NCBI GenBank assembly: GCA_032622095.1
Contig: CP136061.1
Span: forward strand, 169,637,107 to 169,701,106
Direction: 5' to 3'
Origin: Siphonodentalium dalli
Lineage: Eukaryota > Mollusca > Scaphopoda > Gadilida > Siphonodentaliidae
Length of the DNA stretch: 64,000 bases
Part shown: piece after piece, positions 1 to 10,991 of the stretch
Layout of the letters: the number at the start of each line of letters is the position of its first letter
How positions within the stretch are numbered: position 1 is the stretch's first letter
The notes under the pieces: model-generated
Told to the model about the DNA's origin: nothing
What the model saw: the letters and a program-made list of their open reading frames with translations, nothing else
The model's database searches: none
Program-made: the position numbers and the translations under genes

Positions 1-521
1 AGATGTCTGCGCCCATGAGCACCTTCGCGCGGCAATGTCGCGTTTGATTGATCGCAACGTTGTTGCAGTCAACATGCAGATGATTCAAGCTTGACTGCAT
101 GACACGTACATATGCATAACGTGGTAAATAGAGTATACAAGTGCCGGTAACTTTGGCCATGAATTGGTGTATCTCAATCGGTTTTACCAAAACAAATGAA
201 TTACCCGGTACGTGTACTAAAAATGATTTTTACACACAAAAAAAACCCTCTTTTTTTCGGGCGGAGATAGTGTTGAAGTAGAAAAACAACCGCCGGTAGG
301 CTTGCTGGAGGGTATGGGAGGCCTAGCAGAGGTCTCCCATAGGTGGGGGTCCGGGGGGCCGCCCCCGGGGAAATTTTGGTTTTTGTCACCTGAAAAACAC
401 CCATGAGCATGCATTTCAGGCAGTCGATTTACCCCCAATTAAGAAGTAATATTAAACACTTTTAGCTCAACTTTACTTTGTAAAGTTTGAACTGTTGCCA
501 TGGCTTGGTATCCGTCGCCCA

Positions 522-552
522 TGTGTGTGTTGGTGCGTGTGTGTGTGTGCGT
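522..552. repeat. GT-rich microsatellite
   Basis: Imperfect GT dinucleotide run. The mirror copy in the right arm lies near 38508-38538 as CA repeats. Confidence 0.8.
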
Positions 553-569
553 GATTTGTCTACAATTTC

Positions 570-2230
570 CTTTAGCACGGACTACAGGTCGTACCTTTGG
601 TCGGATCATTGTGAAATTTGTCATGGGTGTTGACATTGACATGTAGATGGGAACGAGTCCTTTTGCGGCCATATTGGATTTCAAAATTCAATCCATTAGC
701 ACGGGCTACAGCCCGGAGTATTCGTCTGATCATCATGAAATTTGTCGTGGAAGTTAATATTGACATGTAGATGGGAACAAGTAATTTTGGGGTCGTTCGG
801 CCTAAAAACATTGGTGCCAGCAGCCATCATGGATTTTACTCTTTGCATGACTAAATCCTTTGGCACAGGCACATGTCATACCTTTGTTGGGATCATTATT
901 ACATTTGTCATGTATGTTAACAATGGCATGTAGATGGGAATGAGTTATTTTGGAGTTATTCGGCAAAATAGCATGGCCGCCAGCAACCATTTTGGATTTC
1001 ACTCTTTGCATGACTAAATCCTTTGGCACGGGCTACAGGTCGTACCTTTGGTTGAATCATTGTGAAATTTGTCATGGCTGTTGACATTGACATGTAGATG
1101 GGAACGAGTTATTTTGGGGTCATTCGGCAAAATAACATGGCCGCCAGCAGCCATCTTGGATTTACTCTTTGCATGACTAAATCCTTTGGCACGGGCTACA
1201 GTCGTACCTTTGGCCGGATCATTTTGAAATTTATCATGGCTGTTGACATTGACATGTAGATGGGAACGAGTCATTTTTGGGTCATTCGGCCGAAAAACAT
1301 AGCTGGCAGTGGCCATCTTGGAATTCAAAATTCAATCCAGTAGCACGGGCTACAGGCCATACTGTTTGTCTAATTATCATGAAATTTGTCATGGATGTTA
1401 ATATTGAGATTTAGATGGGAACGAGTCGTTTTGGGGGTCATTCGGCCGAAAAACATGGCCGCCAGCAGCCATCTTGAATTTTACTCTTTGCATGACTAAA
1501 TCCTTTGGCACGGGCTACAGGTCGTATCTTTAATCGGATCATCGTGAAATATGTTCCGGATTTTGACAATGACATGTAGATGGGAAACAGGTCATTTTGG
1601 GGTCATTCGACCATAAAACATGGCAGCCAGCACGGCCCGGTAGCCATCTTGGATTTTTTCTTTGTATGACTAAATCCTTTGACACAGGCTACAGATTGTA
1701 TCTTTGGTCAGATCGTCATGAAATTTGTCATGGATGTTAACATTGATTTGTAAATGGGAACGAGTCATTTTAGGCTCATTTGGTCAAAATTCAATTCATT
1801 AGAAATTGCTACAGGCCCTACTGTTTATCTGATCATCATGAAATTTGTCATTTATGTTAATATTGAAATACAGATGGGCACGAGTCATTATTAGGTCATT
1901 CGGCCAAAAAACATGGCCGCCAGCAGCCATCTTGGATTTTACTCTTTGCACGACAAAATCCTTTGGCACGGGCTACAGGTCGTACCTTTGGTCGGATCAT
2001 CATGAAATTTGTCATGAATGTTAATATTGACTTGTTGATGGGGATGAGTCATTTTGGGGTCATTCGGCCATAAAACATGGCTGCCGGCAGCCATCTTGGA
2101 TTTTACTCATTGCATGACTAAATCCTTTGGCACTGGTTACAGGTTCTACTGTTCATCTGATCATCATGAAGTTTGTCATGGCTGTTAACATTGAAAGCAT
2201 ATGGGTCTTTGCATGACTAAATCATTTGGA
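570..2230. repeat. Divergent tandem array, family A (period about 160 bp), left arm
   Basis: About ten degenerate units. Each carries the same ordered blocks: GATGGGAACGAGTCATTTTG, then a CATTCGGCC block, ACATGGCCGCCAGCAGCCAT, CTTGGATTTTACTCTTTGC, ATGACTAAATCCTTTGGCAC and GGCTACAGGTCGTACC. The GATGGGAACGAG block falls near 646, 768, 934, 1099, 1259, 1417, 1578, 1756, 1875 and 2040. Short open frames on either strand recur with the unit and are by-products of the repeat. Confidence 0.9.
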
Positions 2231-2510
2231 ACACCCCACAGTCCACTTCCCTCATCCGATCGTCAACAAACTTCATATTAATCTTGATATTGATCTACTA
2301 GATGGAAGCTGTCAAATGTTTTTTGAATTTCATTGAAAAATATAGCCATTAGTAACCATTTTGGATTTTACCTTATATATCTCTTCATATGGATAATCTA
2401 GTATTACTTAGACCTTTCATCTTTCCGCATTCCTAATCGCTCCATTGACTGTAACACATGAAATGGTTCCCTTTCCAAGTTGAGCTACGGTGTCATTGAC
2501 ACTTTCTTTT

Positions 2511-3060
2511 TTATGTTTACCCATATCACAGACAGTATGGTAAACATAATGTCAACGTCCGGATTGACCACTCGTCGTTAGTCCGTCCGTCCATCATCTG
2601 TCTCTGTCTGTCCATTTGTCTGTCTGTCCGTGGACACTTTACGCATCGTGCGATAGCTCGAACATTTTCTATCCGATCAGAACTAAAATACAGATCGAGT
2701 TCGAATATGGGTTTGATCTGAGTTTTTTTTATGGAGTTATGGCCCTTTTTCAACTTCGAATTCATGCATGCTGTCATAACTCAAACAATTTTTATCTGAT
2801 CGGAACTAAATTTGGTATGCGAGTTTCTCAGCCCAAAATACAGATCGAGTTCGAATATGGGTTTGATCCGATATTTTTCAATTGAGTTATGGCCCTTTGA
2901 CATAGAATTCATGTATACATGCTTCAATAAATCAACAATTTTTTCAACTGATAGGAACCAAATTTGGTATGTGAGTTTCTCAACTCAAAATATAGATCGA
3001 GTTTGAATATGGGTTAGATCTGACATTTTATACCAGAGTTATGGCCCTATTTCAACTAAG
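2511..3060. repeat. Family D element: palindromic head plus about 130 bp units
   Basis: Starts with TTTATGTTTACCCAT and an inverted AGTATGGTAAACAT, then GTCAACGTCCGGATTGACCA, a run of TCCGTCCGTCTGTC words, and units built on ACCAAATTTGGTATG, AAATACAGATCGAGTTCG, AATATGGGTTTGATCCGA and GAGTTATGGCCCTTTTTCAA. The same head recurs near 3418, 13722 and 14448, so this is a dispersed element whose body is a degenerate tandem array. No protein coding is apparent. Confidence 0.8.
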
Positions 3061-3417
3061 AATTGAACAGATAACCATAGCAGTCTACAATTCATTAATT
3101 ACCAGTGGTATAAGTTTAGCTCTGTGAGAGACAAACAGTAAATCTGTATTTAATAATTGGTAATTAGAGTTATTTTTAGCTATCAGTGTGAGGCGTAACC
3201 AGAGTTACTTTTTGAGAGATAGCACACTCCCATACAGGCTGCAGCTCTATGTAATTAATTTGCACTCTTAGCCTGGGTTTCTGAGAGGGTCTCTATGCCA
3301 GGAAAGATGGGAATAAATTGTGTTTTATCACACATTCTGTCATGTTTGTCCAGTGTTTCACAGACAAAAAAATCAGATAAATGCCCATGCTAGTGGACAT
3401 AGGAAAATTTATACATA
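3061..3417. other. AT-rich intergenic sequence
   Basis: No reading frame or repeat boundary was recognised. Part of it (TTTAGCTCTGTGAGAGAC and onward) is shared with 14875-15030, so it looks like a flank duplicated together with family D. Confidence 0.5.
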
Positions 3418-3660
3418 ATTTTTATGTTTACCCATATCATAGTATGGTAATGTCAACGTCCGGATTGACCACTCGTCATTAGTCCATCCGTCTGTTTGTC
3501 TGTAGACACTTTGCGCATGTTGCGATAACTCAAACATTTTCTATATGATCGGAACCAAATTATTTTGTATATGAATTTCTCAGCACAAAAGACAGATCGA
3601 GTCAAATATGTGCTTGATCAGACTATTTTTAACTGATTTATGGTCCTTTTTGGAAAAAAA
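3418..3660. repeat. Family D head with one truncated unit
   Basis: Repeats the TTTATGTTTACCCATATCAT head, the CCGGATTGACCACTCG block and one degenerate unit ending near TTTATGGTCCTTTTTGG. Confidence 0.75.
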
Positions 3661-4153
3661 TATTCCCTCTTTAAAAAATTTTTTAGTTTGAATTCCTTGC
3701 TCTATTTAACATAAGCCTGTGATTTGTTGACAGCTCTGCTGTATAATTGATACTAATTGGTCAGCAGTGAGGTGTTTATCTTGATGGCTGTTGTGTTATA
3801 CATTATCATTATAAACTTAAATTGGAATCTCCTGACCAAGTATTCCATGTCCAGGTCACCTTTTCACATTTAACCCAAGGCTGTGGTGGTTCAGCATTAC
3901 AGATCCTGTTGCAGTGCATTCTCTTAGGCCAATAAAAATAAATTGCTAGATTTACGTCCAACTTTTTCAGAAAACTGGGGCGGGAGGGCTAATTTTATTT
4001 TTTATATTTTATTCTTCCTAACATAAATGGTCATGAAGAGTTATAGATATTGAAGCAGTGTCCTATCTTATATAATACAAGGTAATTTAGATTGTCCTTA
4101 TTTGATGAAAATAGACTGATAAATGGATCATTGAAATGTAATTTGGTGATTAA

Positions 4154-4398
4154 CCCTCCCATGACGGTAGCTTCCTGATGACCCTGTGCCAATGCATTCT
4201 CTTATATATACGAGTCGCCCATAGGGCGCCTTGCATATATAAGAGAATGCATTGGCCTAACAATATTTACCTTGATCTTGTAAGCCAGTGCATTATATTA
4301 TATATGCGAAGCTCCCTTTGGGAGACTCGCATATATAAGAAAATGCACTGGCACAGGGTCTTTAATGCTGCAGCAGCACAGCTCCCATCATGAAAGAG
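4154..4398. mobile_element. TTAA-flanked double-hairpin MITE (245 bp), left arm
   Basis: TTAA at 4150-4153 and 4399-4402 flank ends that begin CCCTCCCATGACGG and finish CCCATCATGAAAGAG, an imperfect inverted repeat. Inside are two adjacent strong hairpins. The first runs from GCCAATGCATTCTCTTATAT to its complement around a CGCCCATAGGGCG tip. The second has the same stem sequence (CAGTGCATT.../...AATGCACTGG) around CTCCCTTTGGGAG. CCCTGTGCC and GGCACAGGG bracket the pair. A TTAA target duplication is typical of piggyBac-like and some other cut-and-paste elements. The element has no coding capacity. Confidence 0.85.
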
Positions 4399-4689
4399 TT
4401 AAGGCATGAGAACTAAATTTGCATAAGAGATATGCAAATAAAAAAAACTGAGGAGGGGACTAAAAATAGGGTCCGGAGGGGATGTAAATCTAGCAATATT
4501 TTTATATTGGCCTTATATAAATGTGAGTGATCCATAAATTCCAATAATTTGTGTTTATGTTCATTGTCTATAATAGTACCTAACAGTATATGTGTACTTG
4601 TATTTTAGCTGTCGCATACTCACCATTTTGTTTTTTCTTCCTTCAAATTTTCCTTCGATTCTCACATCAACAATTTGCAGGCAAGTTTA

Positions 4690-5565
4690 GAAGATGGGAT
4701 CTTGGATTTTACTCTTTGCATGACTAAGTCCTTTGGCACACCCTACAGACTACATCCATCATCTGATCGTCATCAAACTTTATACTGATCTTCGGGGTGA
4801 CCTGATGAGGGGAGTCTCCTATTTTGACTGAAATTCGTTGAAAAACATGGCCACCAGTGGCCATCTTGGAATTTACTCTTTGTATAACTATATCATTTGG
4901 CACACTCCACAGACCATATCCCTCATCCGATCATCGCCAAACATCATGTGGAACTTCAGGGTGACCTCTAGATGGGACCCTCCTATTTTGACAAAAATTC
5001 ATTGGAAAACGTGGCCACCAGTGGCCATCATGGAATTTACTCTTTGTATGATTAAATCCTTTGGCGCACCGTACAGACCGCATCCCTCTTCCGGTCATCA
5101 CCAAACTTCATATGGATCTTCAGGGTGACCTCTTGCTAGGAGCCTCCTATTTTGACCGAAATTCATTGAAATACATGGCCACCAGCTGCCATCTTGGAAT
5201 TTACTCTTTCTATGACTAAATCCTTCGGCACACCCTACAGACCACATCCCTCATCCAATCATCACCAAAATTTATATGGATCATCGGGGTGACCTCTAGA
5301 TGGGAGCCTCCTATTTTGACCGAAATTTGTTTAAAAAATAAAGTTGCCATCTTGGAATTTACTCTTTGTATGACTATATCCTTTGGCGCACCATACAGGC
5401 TACAGCCCTCATCCGATCATCACCAAACTTCATATGGATCTTCGGGGTGACCTCTGGATAGGAGCCTCCTATCTTGACCGTACTTTGTATGACTAAATAT
5501 TTTGGCGCACACTACAGACCACAGTCCTCATCCGATCATAATCAGACTTTATATGGATCTTCAGA
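4690..5565. repeat. Divergent tandem array, family B (period about 160 bp), left arm
   Basis: About five units sharing ATGGCCACCAGTGGCCATC, TTGGAATTTACTCTTTG, ACTAAATCCTTTGGCACACC, CATCCCTCATCCGATCATC, CATATGGATCTTC and GGGTGACCTCTAGATGGGAG. The central blocks align with family A, so A and B are diverged forms of one repeat. A frame of about 96 codons at 4838-5128 spans two units and is a repeat artefact. Confidence 0.85.
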
Positions 5566-5569
5566 TTAA

Positions 5570-5820
5570 TCCTGTGTCAGTATATTCTCTTATATATGTA
5601 TGCGAGTCTCAGTGCATTCTTTTATATATGCAAGTCTCCCACTGAGAGCCTAGCATATAATAGAGATGCATTGGCTTCAAAAGTCAAAGTAAATATTGTT
5701 GTGCCAATGTATTCTCTTTTATATGCGAGGCTCCCTATAGGATAGGAGACTCGCATATATAAAAGAATGTACTGGAACAGGGTTTTCATAAAATTTAAGG
5801 AAGCTCCAGTCATGCAAGGG
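5570..5820. mobile_element. Second copy of the double-hairpin MITE, left end truncated
   Basis: The right end is intact (...CAGTCATGCAAGGG then TTAA at 5821-5824) and two hairpins with the ATGCATTGG-type stems are present. The left end starts inside the element at TCCTGTGTCAG, about 30 bp short of the terminus seen at 4154. Confidence 0.75.
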
Positions 5821-5824
5821 TTAA

Positions 5825-6146
5825 AGATAGTGAACAACAGTCATTATTTTGACAATTTATGCAGCTGAATTCCATAAATCACCTTAGGAAGTGACTCTAA
5901 TCTCTGACACCCAGAAGAATCCCTCCACCCCTATAGAACAGAAATATTGTTGAGTGGGACAATTTAAATGAATTTTTTTTTTAATAAAATGACTTCACCA
6001 CCCCTCCGGCTATTTGTTTTACCCCCCCCCTTCCCCGTTACCTTAAACACAGGTATTATTTTATTTAGTCTAAAGCTGAGATAGTGCATTCCCTTGAACA
6101 TGACACACACACACTCATATTTATATACAGAATTTTATTATTTCAG
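5825..6146. other. Intergenic or intronic sequence with C-run
   Basis: AT-rich with a short poly-C tract near 6023-6032, whose length differs from the right arm (near 33028). It ends in a pyrimidine-rich stretch and AG that form the acceptor of the following exon. Confidence 0.4.
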
Positions 6147-6210
6147 GCAGATTGGCATAAGACTGGGCCTCAAAAAAACCCACAAGCAAAAGGAAATAAT
6201 AATAGAGCAG
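6147..6210 (+). CDS. Internal exon of an unrecognised spliced gene (left arm)
   Basis: A 64 bp exon between acceptor TTATTTCAG (ends 6146) and donor GTAAAT (6211). Read with one leading base completing an upstream codon, it encodes a piece beginning QIGIRLGLKKTHK and ending IIIEQ. In this frame it joins without a stop to the exon at 7357, which supports the pair as consecutive exons. The upstream exon was not found. A helix-rich, lysine-rich segment like this could belong to a death-fold domain, but that is speculation from a short string. The sequence is identical in frame in the right arm (32796-32859). Confidence 0.5.
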
Positions 6211-7356
6211 GTAAATTGTAATCTTTGGGAACTAGAAACATTATTAAGACTTTTATCAGCTAACAAATTTTTTTTTAAATTAAACTCTCAAAAATCTAAA
6301 AAATATTTGTGATTTATCATTCCCGCACCAAGCATAATTTCAGTGTCAGCCAGTCCCAACACTTATCAGTAAAGTGATGCAGCCAATCAGGTGATTGTCG
6401 GAATTCCTATACAGCGGTTGATTCGCCACATAGCTAAAATAGCGCAATATTTTTTCTGTCACATTGATAATTTCATAGTGTTCACAAAATTAGAATAGAT
6501 TATGACAATTAATTAAACACTAAACACATCGATGACGAGTCCAGAATTGACCAATAATATCTAGCTAGGAGAATAGAAATATGTATATCTTTTCCCCAAG
6601 AATATACAGTTAAAACCAGTTTAAAGCAGGAGATCAAACCAAAATCGAAAGGATGATGTCACACATTATCATAGCCTCAGTTTTTAAATTTGTTTGTATA
6701 ATTTCTAGTTTGCATACAGTCTCCCTTCAAATTCGAAGTTTGATACTGCTGTAGGATAATTAAATCACAGCACATTATTTTGGATGTATTTGATGACTAC
6801 TAGAATAAACTCCACTAGATTGGGGATTTCCAAGTCTTAAGCCAGTAGGTTAACATGCTAACTGCTGAATTGATGTATCTGGGATACAATTGACTACAAA
6901 AAGTATGAGATAACTAATTGTGGCAGTCAACGTGTTAAGGAGATGGACAGAACATGAATTAGTAATTCTTCATTACATTTGGTATGAACCAATTTTAATA
7001 ATATTTCATCACCATGTAGCTTATCACAAAATGAAATCAGTGGGCAAACCAGGTTTTTTTTTGGATTTTTTTTTTGCCTGACTTATAATTATGTCATCAT
7101 TCATCAATTTTCTGTGATTTTTGTTTGTCGGGCTTGATAACGCCAACAATATTTTGTCGTTGCCTTTGCCACAGTATCTCAAATCAGTACCAAAATCAGG
7201 TTTATCCTGATTTTTTTTGCCTATGTTAAGCCATTAGTTTGTCAGTTTTTCTAAATGTTTGTCTGAACTCGAACACATATAAATATTTCAATGATTAATA
7301 AATGAAAAATGCAGTTTAATTGTAATTTGATCTAATGTTATTTGTTTTCATTCCAG

Positions 7357-7519
7357 ATAAACATGTCTCATGGTTCTCATGCAGAGGACATTGTTTTCTT
7401 TCAACTTAAAAAGAATTACAAGATATCAACACTAACTGCCACATCAGGAATGGCAGAAGATTTCATTCTATCAGAGGGTGGAAAGTTGGCATTGGAATAT
7501 TTTGAATATATGTCTGGAA
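7357..7519 (+). CDS. Internal exon of the same unrecognised gene (left arm)
   Basis: A 163 bp exon with acceptor CATTCCAG (ends 7356) and a consensus donor GTAAGT at 7520. The frame is open throughout: it starts INMSHGSHAEDIVFF, includes KKNYKISTLTATSG and ends LEYFEYMSG plus one base (phase 1). Splicing from 6210 keeps the frame. The composition is protein-like, with charged and hydrophobic residues alternating and no low complexity. The right-arm copy changes two codons to Asn (Lys in NYKIS, Thr in STLTA). I do not recognise the family. Both splice sites are conserved in both arms. Confidence 0.6.
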
Positions 7520-8085
7520 GTAAGTTGTTTTGATTAGATGTATAAGTGAACATGGTCATATCTATGGAAATCAGAGATATTTTGATGGTAGTGAGATAAA
7601 TGAAACAATTTATTAATTAGTATTTAAATCTTCTACCTACATCTATTTTAAGGTATTTTAAGTATATTTTTCAGAATTCAAAGCAGTTTGTCTACATTGT
7701 AATAGTCAAATTTGGTCATACAATTTCCAACTTACCATGGCAGCTGTACCTATATACAGATATAAATTTGATGAATTTTCCCATTGAAGCTGGTTCAATT
7801 GTATACTTCCAGCTCTGACTTTCTATTGTACCCAGCACTCTTAAGGGAGGGGGGGACACACATTTTGAATAAATCTAGGCAAAAATGCATGAGATTTTCA
7901 ACAAAGAATTTCTTTGGATCTATCTGATGAAAAATCTAAAATTTCACATATCCTCATCTTCATTGTATTTAGAATCTGAGCAGTTATAAAGAGAAGACAA
8001 AAACAATGGATTTCAATATATTTGAAGGGTTAAAACTAATATTTTATTTTTCCTCTTTAGTTACCAACAACTTAAAGCTTATTTT

Positions 8086-8460
8086 TTAAATTTCAAATAA
8101 CAATCCACTCACAAAATAGTTTATTACCTTCACTCTATGAGAGGAGGCTTCATTTGTGTCATAAAGTTGAGTTAAATTTGTAACTGCATGATATAACATC
8201 ATACCCCATATTACAATGAAGAATAAAGCAGCCACAAATAACTCATCCCAATCAGGGGGGGCCGGAAAAAAACTGCAGACACAGAGTGGAAAAAACTGTT
8301 TTCTTCGGTTTGGGTACCCCCCCCCAAAAACAGCAAAAACTGCAGTTTTTTTCCACTGACCATTTCCCCCCCCCCCCCCCAGAAAAATCAAATCTACCCC
8401 AGCCGGACAACAACTCGGTTTGACCGGAAACCGGAAAAAACACAGGAGCATACAATTCAC
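8086..8460. other. AT-rich sequence with long C tracts
   Basis: Holds runs of C (near 8320-8329 and 8367-8380) and two TTTTTTCC-type words. An open frame on the - strand reads through the tract, and its length changes with tract length between the arms, so it is not credible as a gene. Confidence 0.5.
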
Positions 8461-8486
8461 GAGAACGTGCTTGGTAACTTAGTTTA

Positions 8487-9451
8487 GATTATTATGACTA
8501 AAATGGTCATTGTCTACCAGTAGGAAGCAGATTTGTACCTCGTGATGTCATGACATGTACAAACATGTATATTGGTGATCGCAACGCTTTGTATGCACTT
8601 TAAAAAATGACAACTAGTCATTACCTCGACTTTGAAAAAGATGCAAATGAGATGAGTGAGATACTAGCATATAACTGTTTTCTGATACCATTGGAGGAGA
8701 AATTGTTTAATACATGGGATAGTTCTGCAGTATAAATTTGCCAGATAAGCGATCGCAGGGTAGAATTCTGCAATCGACTGGTAGACACTGACATAGTCGG
8801 CATTATTAAGAGGGTTAATTGGGTCAATATCACATGTAAACCAAGACAGTGGTTATCCAAAATTGTTTTAGGTGGATTGTACTACTCATGTATATATGAT
8901 TTGGATATTAAGGTTAATCCATATTCTATAAAATGAGATAAAATTGAAGTTGTGAGTCTGAAAATACATATTTGGAAAAAAATTACATGCAAATTTTTTC
9001 CGACAACCCCCCCCCCTAAATGAATAAGGAAAAAATTTACGTGTAAATTTTTTACGCCTAGGTACCCCCCACCCCCCAGTACGTTGTGTCCCGCAGTTTT
9101 TTTCCGGCCCACCCCTGATTATTATGACTAAAATGGTCATTGCCTAACAGTAGAACGCAGATTTGTACCTTGTGATGTCATGACATGTACAAACATGTAT
9201 ATTGGTGGATTGTACTACTCATGTATATATTAAGGTTAATCCATATTCTATAAAATGAGAGAAAATTGAAGTTGTGAGTCTGAAAATACATATTTGGAAA
9301 AAAATTACATGCAAATTTTTTCCGACAACCCCCCCCCCCCCCTAAATGAATAAGGAAAAAATTTACATGTTAATTTTTTATGCCTAGGTACCCCCCCCCC
9401 CCCACCCCCCGGTACGTTGTGTCCCGTAGTTTTTTTCCGCCCCCCCCCCTG
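8487..9451. repeat. Two-copy direct duplication; the second copy lacks 297 bp
   Basis: Copy A (about 8487-9116) and copy B (about 9117-9451) share ATTATGACTAAAATGGTCAT, the GATGTCATGACATGTAC block, GGATTGTACTACTCATG and a poly-C tract followed by TTTTTTTCCG. Copy B lacks the 297 bp between the GGTG at 8574 and the GGTG at 8871. This is either a deletion by 4 bp microhomology or an insertion in copy A with a GGTG target duplication. A further 11 bp is missing in copy B. Confidence 0.8.
8607..8936 (+). pseudogene. Possible decayed coding fragment with one in-frame stop
   Basis: From ATG at 8607 a frame of 109 codons runs to TGA (8934-8936), broken only by TAA at 8733-8735. The first part starts MTTSHYLDFEKDANEMSE. 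The part after the stop includes DRRVEFCNRLVDTDIVGI. The amino-acid mix looks protein-like, but no family is recognised, the phase does not fit the exon at 7357-7519, and most of it lies in the 297 bp segment absent from the neighbouring copy B. It may be chance. Confidence 0.25.
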
Positions 9452-9667
9452 TCCCAATGAAAACAAATGTTGGTATTCAGGCTAGTCCACTCAAGCAAGT
9501 ACTAATCAAGTTAATCAACTAACTAGAAATAGACCACAGTATTATTATACCTGGTCAGCTGGGGATTTGGCTATGGATATTAGACCTTAATTATCCCCCG
9601 CCAAATTATTTTTACCGGAGTTATTGGACTTTATTGGAGTTTATTATTTTTGTTGAATTTACCAAAT

Positions 9668-10020
9668 AGCAAATAGACGACGTCACAGGGCTCATTTCCA
9701 CAAATGTCAACGGATTTCAAAGATTTTTGGTATATGAGTTCACATGACCAGTATCTAGGACGAGTTTGCAAACCAGGTCCGGTCGGATATTTTCAGCAGA
9801 GTTATTGGACTGTGTTTATTTTTTGTGTGCAAATGGACGACGTCACATGGCTAATTTCCACAAATGTCAGTCCTAAAATGAGTTCGCAAGCCAGGCTTTT
9901 TGACAAAATTCCACCTCTTGTTGAGAATGCACTTCCCCAACTGCACATTTCGGTGGAGAACGTAAACATTATTGATAATGCACTTCCCGAACTGCACATT
10001 TCGGCGTGGGGATACTGCCG
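9668..10020. repeat. Short tandem duplication (period about 160 bp) with internal 52 bp repeat
   Basis: The GACGACGTCACA...CATTTCCACAAATGTCA block occurs near 9675 and 9835. The word AATGCACTTCC followed by GCACATTTCGG occurs near 9927 and 9979. A continuous frame of 113 codons crosses these repeats and is unlikely to be a gene. Confidence 0.65.
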
Positions 10021-10991
10021 TCTGGCGTCTGCGACTACTTGTTGATATTTATAGCCCAAAATTTGATTGATCAGCAGGCTTGGCATCGCATGAAATGCTT
10101 AAATATAGCAAACTATTTATGGTACGTTGTCTTTCTACATGAAAATAATTATGAAATTTCTTGAATTATGGAAAATTAAGTCTTCTCTTATGATCTTCAG
10201 ATATGATATGGATATATGAACTGCACTTTTGCAATTATGATGTGGTAAAATGGAGTGCAATTACATGCAAGGGCAACGGATGGATCATGAAGAATTTTAA
10301 AAAGGTTGTGTTATCAATATTGTGAACATTGTTTGCAAGTACATTTCAAGAATGCCTAGATGAACATATCTTTGATTGTTCGCATTGGTAAAATGTTTTC
10401 AATATGTCCAACGGTGCCCTATATTTGCATGATCGGATGAGAAATACACTGCACTGTTACGTAGTTGGGAGGTATATGGTACATGTCAATGCGGCAAGAC
10501 AAAACAGCGATTAGGCTAACATTTCAGGCTATATACTAATAGACATATTATTATGGACTCAGTATGATTGTGCATTGCTTCAAATGTGCTTGCTTCAGTG
10601 AGCGAGAACAAATCTAAATTTGAAATTTAGAACAACTTCAAACTGTGTTCTTTTATCACCCTCAAGAATGCCAAGAGGGTGATTCGAAAATATTCAAATC
10701 CTAAGATTGAATCGAATCGGCAGCCGATTCAAAAATATAATTGAATGTCGAAGCTTCGTAGGGGCTAAGTAGCACCACAAAAAGTTGTTCACGATTTATT
10801 TTGAACAATTAACAACGGTTTGATAGATATTTGTTGAGTTCACAAGAGGAGAATCTGAAATGAGTTTGCAAACTAGGCCAGCCATACATATTTACCAGAT
10901 TTACAGCCCTCTGATTGTAATTTTTTGGCATTGCAATTTAAATTTTTAGCCCGAACTAAAACAAATAATAACCCTGATTTAAATTATTTTT

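Noticed and set aside
1014-1328. 104-codon frame, with relatives along 0.5-1.4 kb
   Set aside because: The frame repeats with the 160 bp unit of family A and reads the repeat blocks, so it is a repeat artefact.
6147-7519. Death-fold domain call for the joined exons
   Set aside because: The lysine-rich helical stretch is suggestive only. No conserved tryptophan or full helix pattern can be shown.
8086-8460. 124-codon frame with a hydrophobic stretch that could be a membrane protein
   Set aside because: It runs through C/G homopolymers whose lengths differ between arms, which changes the frame. No other support exists.
9704-10045. 113-codon open frame present in both arms
   Set aside because: It crosses a tandem duplication and repeated 52 bp words. 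There is no splice or start context and no recognisable domain.
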